Assembly: GCA_032718475.1 (NCBI GenBank) | Contig: JAUCBJ010002063.1 | Span: 1-24,175 of the forward strand | Length of the DNA stretch: 24,175 bases | Reading direction: 5' to 3' | From: Nemertoderma westbladi | Taxonomy: Eukaryota; Xenacoelomorpha; Nemertodermatida; Nemertodermatidae | Part shown: positions 12,420 to 22,042 of the stretch, one piece after another | Layout of the letters: each line of letters opens with the position of its first letter | Numbering within the stretch: the first letter of the stretch is position 1 | Translations under genes and position numbers: made by a program | Notes under the pieces: generated by a model | The model's database searches: none | Seen by the model: the letters and a program-made list of their open reading frames with translations, nothing else | What the model was told of the DNA's origin: nothing

Positions 12420-14750
12420 TACCGCTGTGGTACCGCTGTGGGGCGAGCCACGAAGTAAGCGAGCTTAGCATACGGGTACCGCTGTGGGCCGAGCCACGAA
12501 GAAAGCGAGCTTAGCATACGGTACCGCTGTGGGGCGAGCCACGAAGTAAGCGATCTTAGCATACGGGTACCGCTGTGGGGCGAGCCACGAAGTAAGCGAG
12601 CTTAGCATACGGTACCGCTGTGGGGCGAGCCACGAAGTAAGCGAGCTTAGCATACGGGTTCCACTGTGGGGCGAGCCACGGAGGAAGCGAGCTTAGCATA
12701 CGGGTACCGCTGTGGGGCGAGCCACGAAGTAAGCGATCTTAGCATACGGTACCGCTCTGGGGCGAGCCACGAAGTAAGCGATCTTAGCATACGGGTACTG
12801 CTGTGGGTCGAGCCACGGAGTAAGCGAGCTTAGCATACGGTACAGCTGTGGGGCGAGCCACGAAGTAAGCGAGCTTAGCATACGGTACAGCTGTGGGGCG
12901 AGCCACGAAATAAGCGAGCTTAGCATACGGTACCGCTGTGGGGCGAGCCACGAAGTAAGCGAGCTTAGCATACGTGTACCGCTGTGGGGCGAACCACGAA
13001 GTAAGCGAGCTTAGCATACGGTACTGCTGTGAGGCGAGCCACGAAGTAAGCTAGCTTAGCATACGTGTACCGCTCTGGGGCGAGCCACGAAGTAAGCGAG
13101 CTTAGCATACGGTACTGCTGTGAGGCGAGCCACAAAGTAAGCGAGCTTAGCATACGGTACCGCTGTGGGGCGAGCCGCGGAGTAAGCGAGCTTAGCATAC
13201 AGGTACCGCTGTGGGGCGAGCCACGAAGTAAGCTAGCTTAGCATACGTGTACCGCTGTGGGCGAGCCACGAAGTAAGCGAGCTTAGCATACGGTACTGCT
13301 GTGAGGCGAGCCACAAAGTAAGCGAGCTTAGCATACGGTACCGCTGTGGGGCGAGCCACGAAGTAAGCGAGCTTAGCATACGGTACCGCTCTGGGGCGAG
13401 CCACGAAGTAAGCGAGCTTAGCATACGTGTACCGCTGTGGGGCGCGTCACGAAGTAAGCGAGCTTAGCATACGGTACTGCTGTGAGGCGAGCCACAAAGT
13501 AAGCGAGCTTAGCATACGGTACCGCTGTGGGGCGAGCCACGAAGTAAGCGAGCTTAGCATACGGTACCGCTCTGGGGCGAGCCACGAAGTAAGCGAGCTT
13601 AGCATACGTGTACCGCTGTGGGGCGCGTCACGAAGTAAGCGAGCTTAGCATACGGTACTGCTGTGAGGCGAGCCACAAAGTAAGCGAGCTTAGCATACGG
13701 TACCGCTGTGGGGCGAGCCACGAAGTAAGCGAGCTTAGCATACGGTACTGCTGTGAGGCGAGCCACAAAGTAAGCGAGCTTAGCATAAGGTACCGCTGTG
13801 GGGCGAGCCACGAAGTAAGCGAGCTTAGCATACGGTACTGCTGTGAGGCGAGCCACAAAGTAAGCGAGCTTAGCATACGGTACCGCTGTGGGGCGAGCCA
13901 CGAAGTAAGCGAGCTTAGAATACGTGTACCGCTGTGGGGCGCGTCACGAAGTAAGCGAGCTTAGCATACGTGTACCGCTGTGGGGCGAGCCACGAAGTAA
14001 GCGAGTATAGCATACAGGTACCGCTGTGGGGCGAGCCACGAAGTAAGCGAGCTTAGCATACGGTACTGCTGTGGGGCGAGCCACGAAGTAAGCGAGCTTA
14101 GCATACGGTACCGCTGTGGGGCGAGCCACGAAGAAAGCGAGCTTAGCATACGGTACTGCTGTGAGGCGAGCCACAAAGTAAGCGAGCTTAGCATACGGTA
14201 CAGCTGTGGGGCGAGCCACGAAGTAAGCGAGCTTAGCATACGTGTACCGCTGTGGGGGCGAGCCACGAAGTAAGCGAGCTTAGCATACGGTACAGCTGTG
14301 GGGCGAGCCACGAAGTAAGCGAGCTTAGCATACGGTACCGCTGTGGGGCGAGCCACGAAGTAAGCGAGCTTAGCATATGGGTACCGCTGTGGGGCGAGCC
14401 ACGAAGTAAGCGAGCTTAGCATACGGTACAGCTGTGGGGCGAGCCACGAAGTAAGCGAGCTTAGCATACGGTACCGCTGTGGGGCGAGCCACGAAGTAAG
14501 CGAGCTTAGCATACGGGTTCCGCTGTGGGGCGAGCCACGAAGTAAGCGAGCTTAGCATACGGTACCGCTGTGGGGCGAGCCACGAAGTAAGCGAGCTTAG
14601 CATGCGGTACCGCTGTGGGGCGAGCCACGAAGTAAGCGAGCTTAGCATACGGGTACCGCTGTGGGGCGAGCCACGAAGTAAGCGAGCTTAGCATACGGTA
14701 CCGCTGTGGGGCGAGCCACGAAGTAAGCGAGCTTAGCATACGGTACCGCT
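12420..14750. repeat. 45-bp minisatellite array, about 51 copies
   Basis: Units begin GGTACCGCTGTGGGGCGAG, continue CCACGAAGTAAGCGAGC and end TTAGCATAC; some carry an extra G or GT at the junction (46 bp). From about 13,020 to 14,200, units with TACTGCTGTGAGG and CCACAAAG alternate with the standard unit as 90-bp dimers. A rarer GGCGCGTCACG unit at 13442, 13623 and 13939 marks blocks of 181 and 316 bp. The 45-bp length keeps frame, giving 15-residue periodic ORFs on both strands that I regard as artefacts. The array lies in MTG1 intron 1. Confidence 0.97.
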
Positions 14751-14986
14751 CCGCTCCGCTCGCTGGTTCATCCGTAGTCTGCCGGTCTGTCTGAATATAA
14801 TAACTAAGGCATAACTATTAAGATACGTGGTACTGAAACGGTAAGCCAGCGGTACACTACCCGGAGCCCGTTCGCACTCAATGGTCCCGTGCTGTAACGG
14901 TTGCTCCATTTATTCACAGTTAATTCAACAGTCTAGATATTCCAGTCATTTTATTATCATTATTTCAATGAGCAGCGATAAACCGC

Positions 14987-14998
14987 GCGGTATACCGC
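14987..14998. repeat. Perfect palindrome GCGGTATACCGC
   Basis: A 12-bp perfect palindrome built from the same GCGGT/ACCGC words as the cluster at 15095-15135. Confidence 0.85.
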
Positions 14999-15094
14999 AC
15001 AACTGCATGTTGGGTCGTTCAGAGTCAACGGTAATAAAAAATCAGTTACCGCACAGATACCGCTCGTTTTATACCGCAGGGACGTTCACTCTTA

Positions 15095-15135
15095 GCGGTG
15101 TACCGCTGGCCCTGTGGTACACCGCGCGGTGTACC
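15095..15135. repeat. Triple palindromic cluster of GCGGTGTACC
   Basis: GCGGTGTACC occurs at 15095-15104, its complement GGTACACCGC at 15116-15125, and GCGGTGTACC again at 15126-15135. The last two abut to form the 20-bp perfect palindrome GGTACACCGCGCGGTGTACC. The first two can form a 10-bp hairpin with an 11-nt loop, so the middle copy has two possible partners. Confidence 0.9.
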
Positions 15136-15670
15136 GTTCCGTTGAATATGAACATATAACATTTCAGTAGGTTAACTGTTTAAAATATAATGACTAAGAA
15201 ATACAATGATGTCATGGTACATTGACATTTAGGTAGACTTTAAGTTCCGCAATGTTATTATTATCTATACCAGTAATCAATGTCTGTAACTATACAATCC
15301 TGGAGTGGGGGGAATGTCCGAGTGATATCTCTTCTAACGTAACAATACATCGTAATAAATTCCTTCAATTTATATCGCTGTTGATATCTTATCTTTGCGT
15401 TGTATTTGAATCTCTTGCTAAATGTTTGTCGACGCCAATGTTACATTAACAGTAAATGCCTTGCCAATGATTGTATTTACATACCAACATCACGTGTTTT
15501 AAAGTTTATGGGATTAATTTCCCTTTTATTGTGAGTTTAAGTTTCCGGGCGTAGTTGTCAATCACGATAATATAATATAATCCACTACAAATAAACTACC
15601 CCAGCCAACACAAATCCAAAATAATTATTATTGGTTTGTATGCTTTTCGGTTTTCAGTTCCATGCGGGTT

Positions 15671-16013
15671 TATCTTTATTAAGTGTTTTATAGCACTTAT
15701 TTCTGTCTTATAATAAACCTGTACATATACTAATTCGTTTATTGTTTTGATTATTTTATTTTATCTTTTTAAATTTATCTTTATTAAGTGTTTTATAGCA
15801 CTTATTTCTGTCTTATAATAAACCTGTACATATACTAATTCGTTTATTGTTTTGATTATTTTATTTTATCTTTTTAAATTTATCTTTATTAAGTGTTTTA
15901 TATCGCTTATTTCTGTCTTATTACCTGTACATATACTAATTCGTTTATTGTTTTGGTTAGATTCAGCCCTTCTGTAACCTGTGTTTAGGGTGAAAACCTG
16001 GTATTCGTCACAT
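15671..16013. repeat. 105-bp tandem triplication of dispersed-repeat sequence
   Basis: The phrase TATCTTTATTAAGTGTTTTA begins at 15671, 15776 and 15881, exactly 105 bp apart. The third copy continues through CCTGGTATTCGTCACAT (15997-16013), matching the MITE-like element at about 107-240, including its terminal inverted repeat. The first two copies end in a TTATTTTATTTTATC stretch instead. Confidence 0.9.
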
Positions 16014-16143
16014 ATTAAGATTTTAAGGATTTCAAATCTCAAAACGGCTTAGCGATATCTCTTTTAGTACTCCCGCAAATTATTAATAATTTACTTAAAT
16101 GCATGTAAAGTAAATTTTCATCCCATTATATTATTATTTATAG

Positions 16144-16333
16144 ATTTATTTAAACTTGAAGCCCAACTGCCCAATGTGGACTGTCTCATAGAAGTTCACG
16201 ACGCCAGACTGCCGTTCTCCGGAAGGAATCCCATGTTCCAGGAACGGCTCGGGATCAGACCCAACATCCTAGTCCTCAACAAAGCCGATCTAACCCGAAT
16301 GACGGACCGTCGTAAAGCTAGACTTTATTTTAG
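16144..16333 (+). CDS. MTG1: MTG1 mitochondrial GTPase, exon 2 (G4 motif)
   Basis: The exon follows the acceptor TTATTATTTATAG (ending at 16143) and runs to TTTTAG|GTTAGT. It holds two bases of a split codon, 62 full codons and a final AG. The translation has VDCLIEVHDAR (residues 11-21), SGRNP (25-29) and LNKADL (44-49). These are signatures of the YlqF/RbgA/MTG1 family of circularly permuted GTPases, in which the G4 motif NKxD precedes the P-loop. Entry is phase 1 and exit phase 2; joining AG to the first G of exon 3 makes an Arg codon and gives a continuous MTG1-like sequence. Reading past the donor meets an in-frame TAA at 16344-16346, so use of this first donor is essential. The last ~20 exon bases resemble the unit of the array that follows. 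Confidence 0.93.
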
Positions 16334-17000
16334 GTTAGTAAGATAAAGTTAGATTTTATTATAGGTTAGTAAGATAAAGTTAGACTTTATTATAGGTTAG
16401 TAAGATAAAGTTAGACTTTATTATAGGTTAGTAAGATAAAGTTAGATTTTATTATAGGTTAGTAAGATAAAGTTAGATTTTATTATAGGTTAGTAAGATA
16501 AAGTTAGATTTTATTATAGGTTAGTAAGATAAAGTTAGATTTTATTATAGGTTAGTAAGATAAAGTTAGACTTTATTATAGGTTAGTAAGATAAAGTTAG
16601 ACTTTATTATAGGTTAGTAAGATAAAGTTAGATTTTATTATAGGTTAGTAAGATAAAGTTAGACTTTATTATAGGTTAGTAAGATAAAGTTAGACTTTAT
16701 TATAGGTTAGTAAGATAAAGTTAGACTTTATTATAGGTTAGTAAGATAAAGTTAGATTTTATTATAGGTTAGTAAGATAAAGTTAGATTTTATTATAGGT
16801 TAGTAAGATAAAGTTAGATTTTATTATAGGTTAGTAAGATAAAGTTAGATTTTATTATAGGTTAGTAAGATAAAGTTAGATTTTATTAAATGTGAGTGAA
16901 TCATTATTTTGTTAGTAAATTATAACTATACTTTATAATAGGTCGGTGAAATAAAGCTAGACTTTCATATAGCTTAGAAAAATAAAGCAAGACTTTTTAA
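16314..17000. repeat. 31-bp array derived from the exon 2 donor boundary
   Basis: From the true donor at 16334, GTTAGTAAGATAAAG followed by TTAGAYTTTATTATAG repeats at exact 31-bp steps; the eighteenth GTTAGTAAGA starts at 16861. The exon's own end, AAAGCTAGACTTTATTTTAG, aligns to the second half of the unit. Decayed copies continue to about 17,000, including one with AAAGCTAGACTTT. Every unit starts GT and ends AG, and carries a fair 5' splice site (TAG|GTTAGT). Apart from one C/T position, units are almost identical, implying recent homogenisation. Confidence 0.93.
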
Positions 17001-17732
17001 ATGTTTTAGTTAATGGTCCAAAATAACCACAAACACCAAAACTATGTGTTTGCAAAATAATAATATTAATTTTTTTTATTTAAATCATTACGTAAACAAT
17101 AAACCAAACTTTCTACGACAAATTTGCACGTGAGATCACTTTCCCTTGCGGTCAATGTTCGCCATGCCACTGTGTAGTAAAATATAGAAAGCTAGACGCT
17201 CGCTTTGGACTATAAGTCTCGTCCATCGCAATCACTACCACTCTATAACAATTACCTAGTACTAACAACTAAACTAAACGCCCAGCTAACAAATCGCATT
17301 AAACAGTGTGGCGTAAGTGTCTTTCCCTCAGATCAAAGCCATTATTGTGCTAATTGTCCAGATGGTACATTTATATTGCGTTTCGTCTAGACATAATATA
17401 ATAAATTTTATGCTTTATTTTGTTCGCTTAACGAGTCGTCATTACTGTAGGGTGCGGAGATTATATTGAATCTGGCTATAATAGTAGCCCAAGAGCGGTA
17501 ACAGCAGATAGGCTCTTCTCTAGACTGATTCATTTTACTAACGTTTTGTTTTATGTCTGTTTTAACTTACCTAATTTAACCTTCCCTTATATTGAAGTAT
17601 TTTTTACAGTTTGGTGCATTCATTTTGAATTTCCCCGCTTTAATATTATTGGTGTACCCGGATACAGTGATTTCCTTTACTAAAATATATTTTTAAATAA
17701 AAAATTTTCTGTGCGACGGTCGTCGGGGTATT
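17001..17732. other. MTG1 intron 2, unique segment
   Basis: About 730 bp of AT-rich intronic sequence. A 61-codon ORF at 17205-17390 has no recognisable motif. No repeats shared with the rest of the window were noticed. Confidence 0.6.
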
Positions 17733-19797
17733 CATTGGCTCGGTTTCGAACTCAAGCCTTGGCTCGGTCCCGAACTCAAGCCTTGGCTCGGTCCCGAACT
17801 CACGCCTTGGCTCGATCCCGAACTCACACCATGGCTCGGTTTCGAACTCACGCTTCGGCTCGGTCCCGAACTTACACCTCGGCTCGGTCCCGAACTCACA
17901 CTTTGGCTCGGTTTCGAACTCAAGCCTTGGCTCGGTCCCGAACTCACACCTTTGGCTCGATCCCGAACTCATACCTTGGCTCGGTCCCGAACTCAAGCCT
18001 TGGCTCGATCCCAAACTCACACCTTGGCTCGGTCCCGAACTCACACTTTGGTTCGGTTTCGAACTCACGCCTTGGCTCAGTCCCGAACTCACGCCTTGGC
18101 TTGATTCCAAACTCACACCTTGGCTCGATCCCGAACTCACACTTTGGCTCGGTTTCGAACTCAAGCTTTAGCTCGATCCCGAACTCACACCTTGGCTCGA
18201 TCCCGAACTCTCGCCTTGGCTCGGTCCCGAACTCACGCCTTTGCTCGACCCCGAACTCACGCCTTGGCTCGGTTCCGAACTCACGCCTTGGCTCAATCCC
18301 GAACTCACACCATTCCTCGGTTTCGAACTCAAGCTTTGGCTCGATCCCGAATTCACACCTTGACTCGATCCCGAACTCTCGCCTTTGCTCGGTCCCGAAC
18401 TCACGTCTTGGCTCGATCCCTAACTCACACCATGGCTCGGTTTCGAAATTAAGCTTTGGCTCGATCCCGAAGTCACGCCTTGGCTCGATCCCGAACTCAC
18501 ACCATGGCTCGGTCCCGAACTCACGCCTTGGCTCGATTCCGAACTCACACCTTGGCTCGGTTTCGAACTCAAGCCTTGGCTCGATCCCGAATTCACACCT
18601 GGGCTTGATCCCGAACTCACACTTTGGCTCGGTTTCGTATTCAAGCTTTGGCTCGATCCCGAACTCACACCTTGGCTCAATCCCTAACTCTCGCCTTGAC
18701 TCGGTCCCGAACTCACGCCTTGGCTCGATCCCGAACTCACACCATGGCTCGGTTTCGAACTCAAGCTTTAGCTCGATCCCGAACTCACACCTTGGCTCGA
18801 TCCCGAACTCACACCTTGGCTCGATCCCGAACTCTCGCCTTGGCTCGGCCCCGACTCACACCTTGGATCGGTTTCGAACTCACGCCTTGGCTCGATCCCG
18901 AACTCACACCTTGGCTCGATCCCGAACTCTCGCCTTGGCTCGGTTCCGAACTCACGCCTTGGCTCAATCCCGAACTCACACCTTGGCTCGGTTTCGAACT
19001 CAAGCCTTGGCTCGATCCCGAATTCACACCTGGGCTTGATCCCGAACTCACACTTTGGCTCGGTTTCGTATTCAAGCTTTGGCTCGATCCCGAACTCACA
19101 CCTTGGCTCAATCCCTAACTCTCGCCTTGACTCGGTCCCGAACTCACGCCTTGGCTCGATCCCGAACTCACACCATGGCTCGGTTTCGAACTCAAGCTTT
19201 AGCTCGATCCCGAACTCACACCTTGGCTCGATCCCGAACTCTCGCCTTGGCTCGGTTCCGAACTCACGCCTTGGCTCAATCCCGAACTCACACCATGGCT
19301 CGGTTTCGAACTCAAGCTTTGGCTCCATCCCAAATTCACACCTTGACTCGATCCCGAACTCTCGCCTTGGCTCGGTACCGAACTCACGTCTTGGCTCGAT
19401 CCCTAACTCACACCATGGCTCGGTTTCGAAATCAAGCTTTGGCTCGATCCCGAACTCACGCCTCGGCTCGATCCCGAACTCACACCATGGCTCGGTTTCG
19501 AACTCAAGCTTTGGCTCGATCCCGAACTCACACCTTGGCTCGATCCCGAACTCTCGCCTCGGCTCGGTCCCGAACTCACACATTGGCTCGGTCCCGAACT
19601 CACACCTTGGCTCAATCCCTAACTCTCGCCTTGACTCGGTCCCGAACACACGCCTTGGCTCGATCCCGAACTCACACCATGGCTCGGTTTCGAACTCAAG
19701 CTTTAGCTCGATCCCGAACTCTCGCCTTGGCTCGATCCCGAACTCACACCTTGGCTCGATCCCGGACTCACACCTTGGCTCGATCCCGAACTCACGT
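17733..19797. repeat. 24-bp minisatellite array, about 86 copies
   Basis: Units read CTTGGCTCGATCCCGAACTC plus ACAC, with alternate forms CGGTTTCGAACTCAAG and CGGTCCCGAACTCACG. One base is gained near 17950 and one lost near 18850, shifting the frame of ORFs that cross them. A block from 18601 recurs from 19032 at a 431-bp offset (18 units minus the lost base), and the phrase TCCCTAACTCTCGCC recurs at 18681, 19112 and 19616. The 24-bp length keeps frame, giving 8-residue periodic ORFs on both strands. It lies in MTG1 intron 2, ending about 35 bp before exon 3. Confidence 0.97.
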
Positions 19798-19831
19798 ATG
19801 ACACGTTTTCATATTCTTTTCATTTTTTTAG

Positions 19832-19961
19832 GTTGGAGAATGAAGGATATGAAGATATTATATTTACGAATTTTCGATCTGCTTACAAACCGTCGGCTCA
19901 GCTGTTAATGAAAACTCTAAGAGAAACTCTCTCTATTTCGGAGCGCTTCCATAGATCTGAC
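19832..19961 (+). CDS. MTG1: MTG1 mitochondrial GTPase, exon 3 (G5 region)
   Basis: The exon follows a strong acceptor (T-rich tract ending TTTTTTTAG at 19831) and ends at the donor GAC|GTAAGT (19961/19962). It supplies the last base of an Arg codon and 43 full codons beginning LENEGYEDIIFTN. The FTN segment matches the G5-region FTN of vertebrate MTG1, and LENEG matches the residues before it. The tail ...RFHRSD corresponds to the RSHRYHR segment preceding the P-loop strand. The exon exits in phase 0. The next exon should carry the GxPNVGKSS P-loop, but none was found between here and the right edge, so intron 3 is probably longer than 4.2 kb. The 24-bp array ends close upstream of its polypyrimidine tract. 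Confidence 0.9.
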
Positions 19962-20421
19962 GTAAGTTCAATGACAATATTAGTAGCATTACTAGGGTCC
20001 ATTTCCATTTGATTACCATTCTTTTACTGCAGTTTTACCATGGAAATCTCATGTCAATCACGTACTCAAATAAATTTCAAAATCCTCTGGTATATTCTAT
20101 AAACTTACACGTTTTCCCTTCCTATATTATACGGCAATTGTACTATACACTAATGTTTAATGGAGGGTTTTGGGCAACATTCACTTTATCTTACACTGCT
20201 GAAATATTAGTAAAGATAAAGTTATATTAAAATTATCTTACAATTGATTGATTAATGAATGATTTACTGACATTCAGTTCGATATAATCAAAACATTTCC
20301 GTTTATCGTACTGGAACTATTTATCAGATATTCAACAAATTTACTTCACTATTTATACTTCGGGATCCCGTTAATTATCCTGTAACAAGAAGGATCTGGA
20401 AATACTATCTGAAAACTTGTA
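19962..20421. other. MTG1 intron 3, 5' part
   Basis: It begins with donor GTAAGTTC. AT-rich, with a 73-codon ORF (20009-20230) lacking recognisable motifs. No gene is seen. Confidence 0.6.
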
Positions 20422-20511
20422 TGTGGGGCGAGACACGAATGGCGAGCCATCAGCGAACTGATATAATTATACTATGGCCGTTTTTCAAAAGTCTGTGTGT
20501 GTGTGTGTGAC
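20422..20511. repeat. Dispersed repeat module, copy 1
   Basis: It starts TGTGGGGCGAGACACGAATG, continues through CAGCGAACTGATAT and TATGGCCGTTTTTCAAAAG and ends in a TG microsatellite. It is nearly identical to 21939-22042 apart from a 5-bp indel and TG-tract differences. Its first 18 bases resemble the 45-bp minisatellite unit. Confidence 0.9.
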
Positions 20512-20521
20512 ATGTGTGTGT
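20494..20521. repeat. TG microsatellite
   Basis: A (TG)n tract of about 28 bp interrupted by ACA, at the end of dispersed module copy 1. Confidence 0.85.
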
Positions 20522-21202
20522 GTCGGTAGCCATAAATGTCGGAAGCCATAATCTAAATTAATATATTCAGCTAAAGAGCACCAATCTGAGCGAATGATAC
20601 ATCGGTTAGCCAGGTAGCTAGCTACTTGCAGACCAATCATAGGTGGCCTGCAGCAGGCTGGGTTGGTTAAGTAGTAATCTCAATAAATAGGACCCAGCAG
20701 GAGAGCGGAGTGGAACTACTGTGATTGGTTCTTGACTTACATTGGTAAGAACCAGCAGTAAATCTTAGATTAGCTTTTTTCAGTTCACATATTGTTTATA
20801 ATCATAAACACAAAATGATTCAATTATTCAATTTTGCAATGTACCGGATGGGTGCTAGCGAGGTAGGCCTAGCAGGTCGTCAGTCCGTCATCCTACAAGT
20901 TGGATCTTGACTCTATCATGTGCGTTCATCTATATGATGCAGACCATCCTGAGCCCGTGAACATGAATTGTAAAGGCTATCTCGAGGTTGATTATTTTAC
21001 ACATTTACTTGATACTTGCATGAATGCGTCTTTGAGGTAAAATTGCATTATTCTGCAGTTGTTTTGTTATCTGAGAAATTACTGATCAGCAAGCAGGAAA
21101 TTATAACAGCATCATCGTAACCACTCTGCTGACACTTTGCAGAATAAATTCTACCAGACCATAGCTGCGTGTTGGGAGGACGCTGACCAGTTTGCGGTTC
21201 TT
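20522..21202. other. Intron 3 segment with dispersed-module fragments
   Basis: GAGCACCAATCTGAGC near 20576 and CTATCTCGAGG with GAATGCG near 20971-21031 recur near 21835 and 21889-21931. No coding signal is seen. Confidence 0.6.
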
Positions 21203-21530
21203 CAGTCTGCCACTAGGAGGCGAAATGTCTGAAAGTGAAAATCTTATCCTATTTTGTTATTAATAATTATTTTTAGCTGATACTTAGGTCCTTTACACAA
21301 TATGTTTATAATGTTTTTTTTGCTGATACCAAGCAGAGTATACTACACCGTAAGGGTGTGTATTTGGGCTTGGGGAGACGATGACCAATCTACAGTTCCC
21401 CAGTCTGCCGCTATTAGGGGATGAAATGTCTGAATGAGGAAACCTACAATTTTGTTGTTTATGAATGCTTTTTTGCTGATACTTGGCACTTGGCAGGCAG
21501 TCTGCCACTAGGGGGCGAAATGTCTGAAAT
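21165..21530. repeat. Degenerate ~200-bp repeats with CTCF-like cores
   Basis: CAGTCTGCC-CTA...GAAATGTCTGAA occurs at 21203, 21401 and 21498. The first two are preceded by similar GACG-TGACCA text, and GCTGATACTT follows the first two. CCACTAGGAGGCGA (21210-21223) and CCACTAGGGGGCGA (21505-21518) closely fit the CTCF core consensus CCASYAGRKGGCRS; the middle copy is diverged. Confidence 0.75.
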
Positions 21531-21938
21531 TACAACCTTCCATTTTAATACGATAGAGTTGCTGCAGTGACCTACTGCACTATAGGTTATGTTTGCGAGG
21601 ACGCTAACCACTACTCTGCAGTTATACAGTTTTCCAGTTACACACGCAGTTATACATGTAAAGTTTTGTTAAGTTAATTAATTAATTTATTTATGTTTGA
21701 TATTGTCCATTGATTGATTGACTGTATAGAAGCTTGTGAACTAGAAGGTTTCTAGTGTTATATATAAATATGCATTGTCTGTCTGTGAGTCTATGAGTCT
21801 GTGAGTCTGTCCAAGCTATACACTCCGACACACGAGCACCAATCTGAGCAAATGATCGAAAGCTCTCTTCCCGAGCACATAAACTATCGCTATCTCGAGG
21901 CTAATTTTACTTGTTTGTTTGCGTGAATGCGTATTTTG
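21531..21938. other. Intron 3 segment, no gene recognised
   Basis: AT-rich sequence with a short GAGTCTGT/GTCTGTCTGT imperfect repeat at about 21776-21810 and a copy of the ACCAATCTGAGC module at about 21838. No coding signal. Confidence 0.6.
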
Positions 21939-22042
21939 TGTGGGGCGAGACACGAATGGCGAGCCATCAGCGAACTGATATACTGTAATTATACTATGGC
22001 CGTTTTTCAAAAGTCTCTGTGTGTGTATGTGTGTGTGTGACA
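21939..22042. repeat. Dispersed repeat module, copy 2
   Basis: Near-identical to 20422-20511 through TGTGGGGCGAGACACGAATG, CAGCGAACTGATAT and TATGGCCGTTTTTCAAAAG, with a 5-bp insertion and a longer interrupted TG tract (about 22017-22040). Confidence 0.9.

Larger units (their letters stand above)
14751..15670. other. Intron 1 segment after the 45-bp array, with palindromes
   Basis: No gene is seen. From 14,850 to 15,140 there are many scattered TACCGC and GCGGTA words, some in perfect palindromes, as if the array's GGTACCGC motif continues in dispersed form. ORFs at 14881-15159 and 15252-15449 have no recognisable motif. Confidence 0.55.

Noticed and set aside
12465-14739. 15-residue periodic ORFs on both strands in the 45-bp array
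   Set aside because: A 45-bp unit preserves frame automatically. Both strands are open, the ORFs are broken irregularly, and no flanking coding exon joins them.
17711-19908. 8-residue periodic ORFs (for example Gly-Ser-Ile-Pro-Asn-Ser) in the 24-bp array, one running into exon 3
   Set aside because: The frame that enters exon 3 differs from the MTG1 frame, crosses a clear 3' splice site, and stops soon after. The periodicity is forced by the unit length.
20009-20230. 73-codon ORF in intron 3 as the MTG1 P-loop exon
   Set aside because: No GxxNVGKS-like motif or splice signals are present, and the composition is non-coding.
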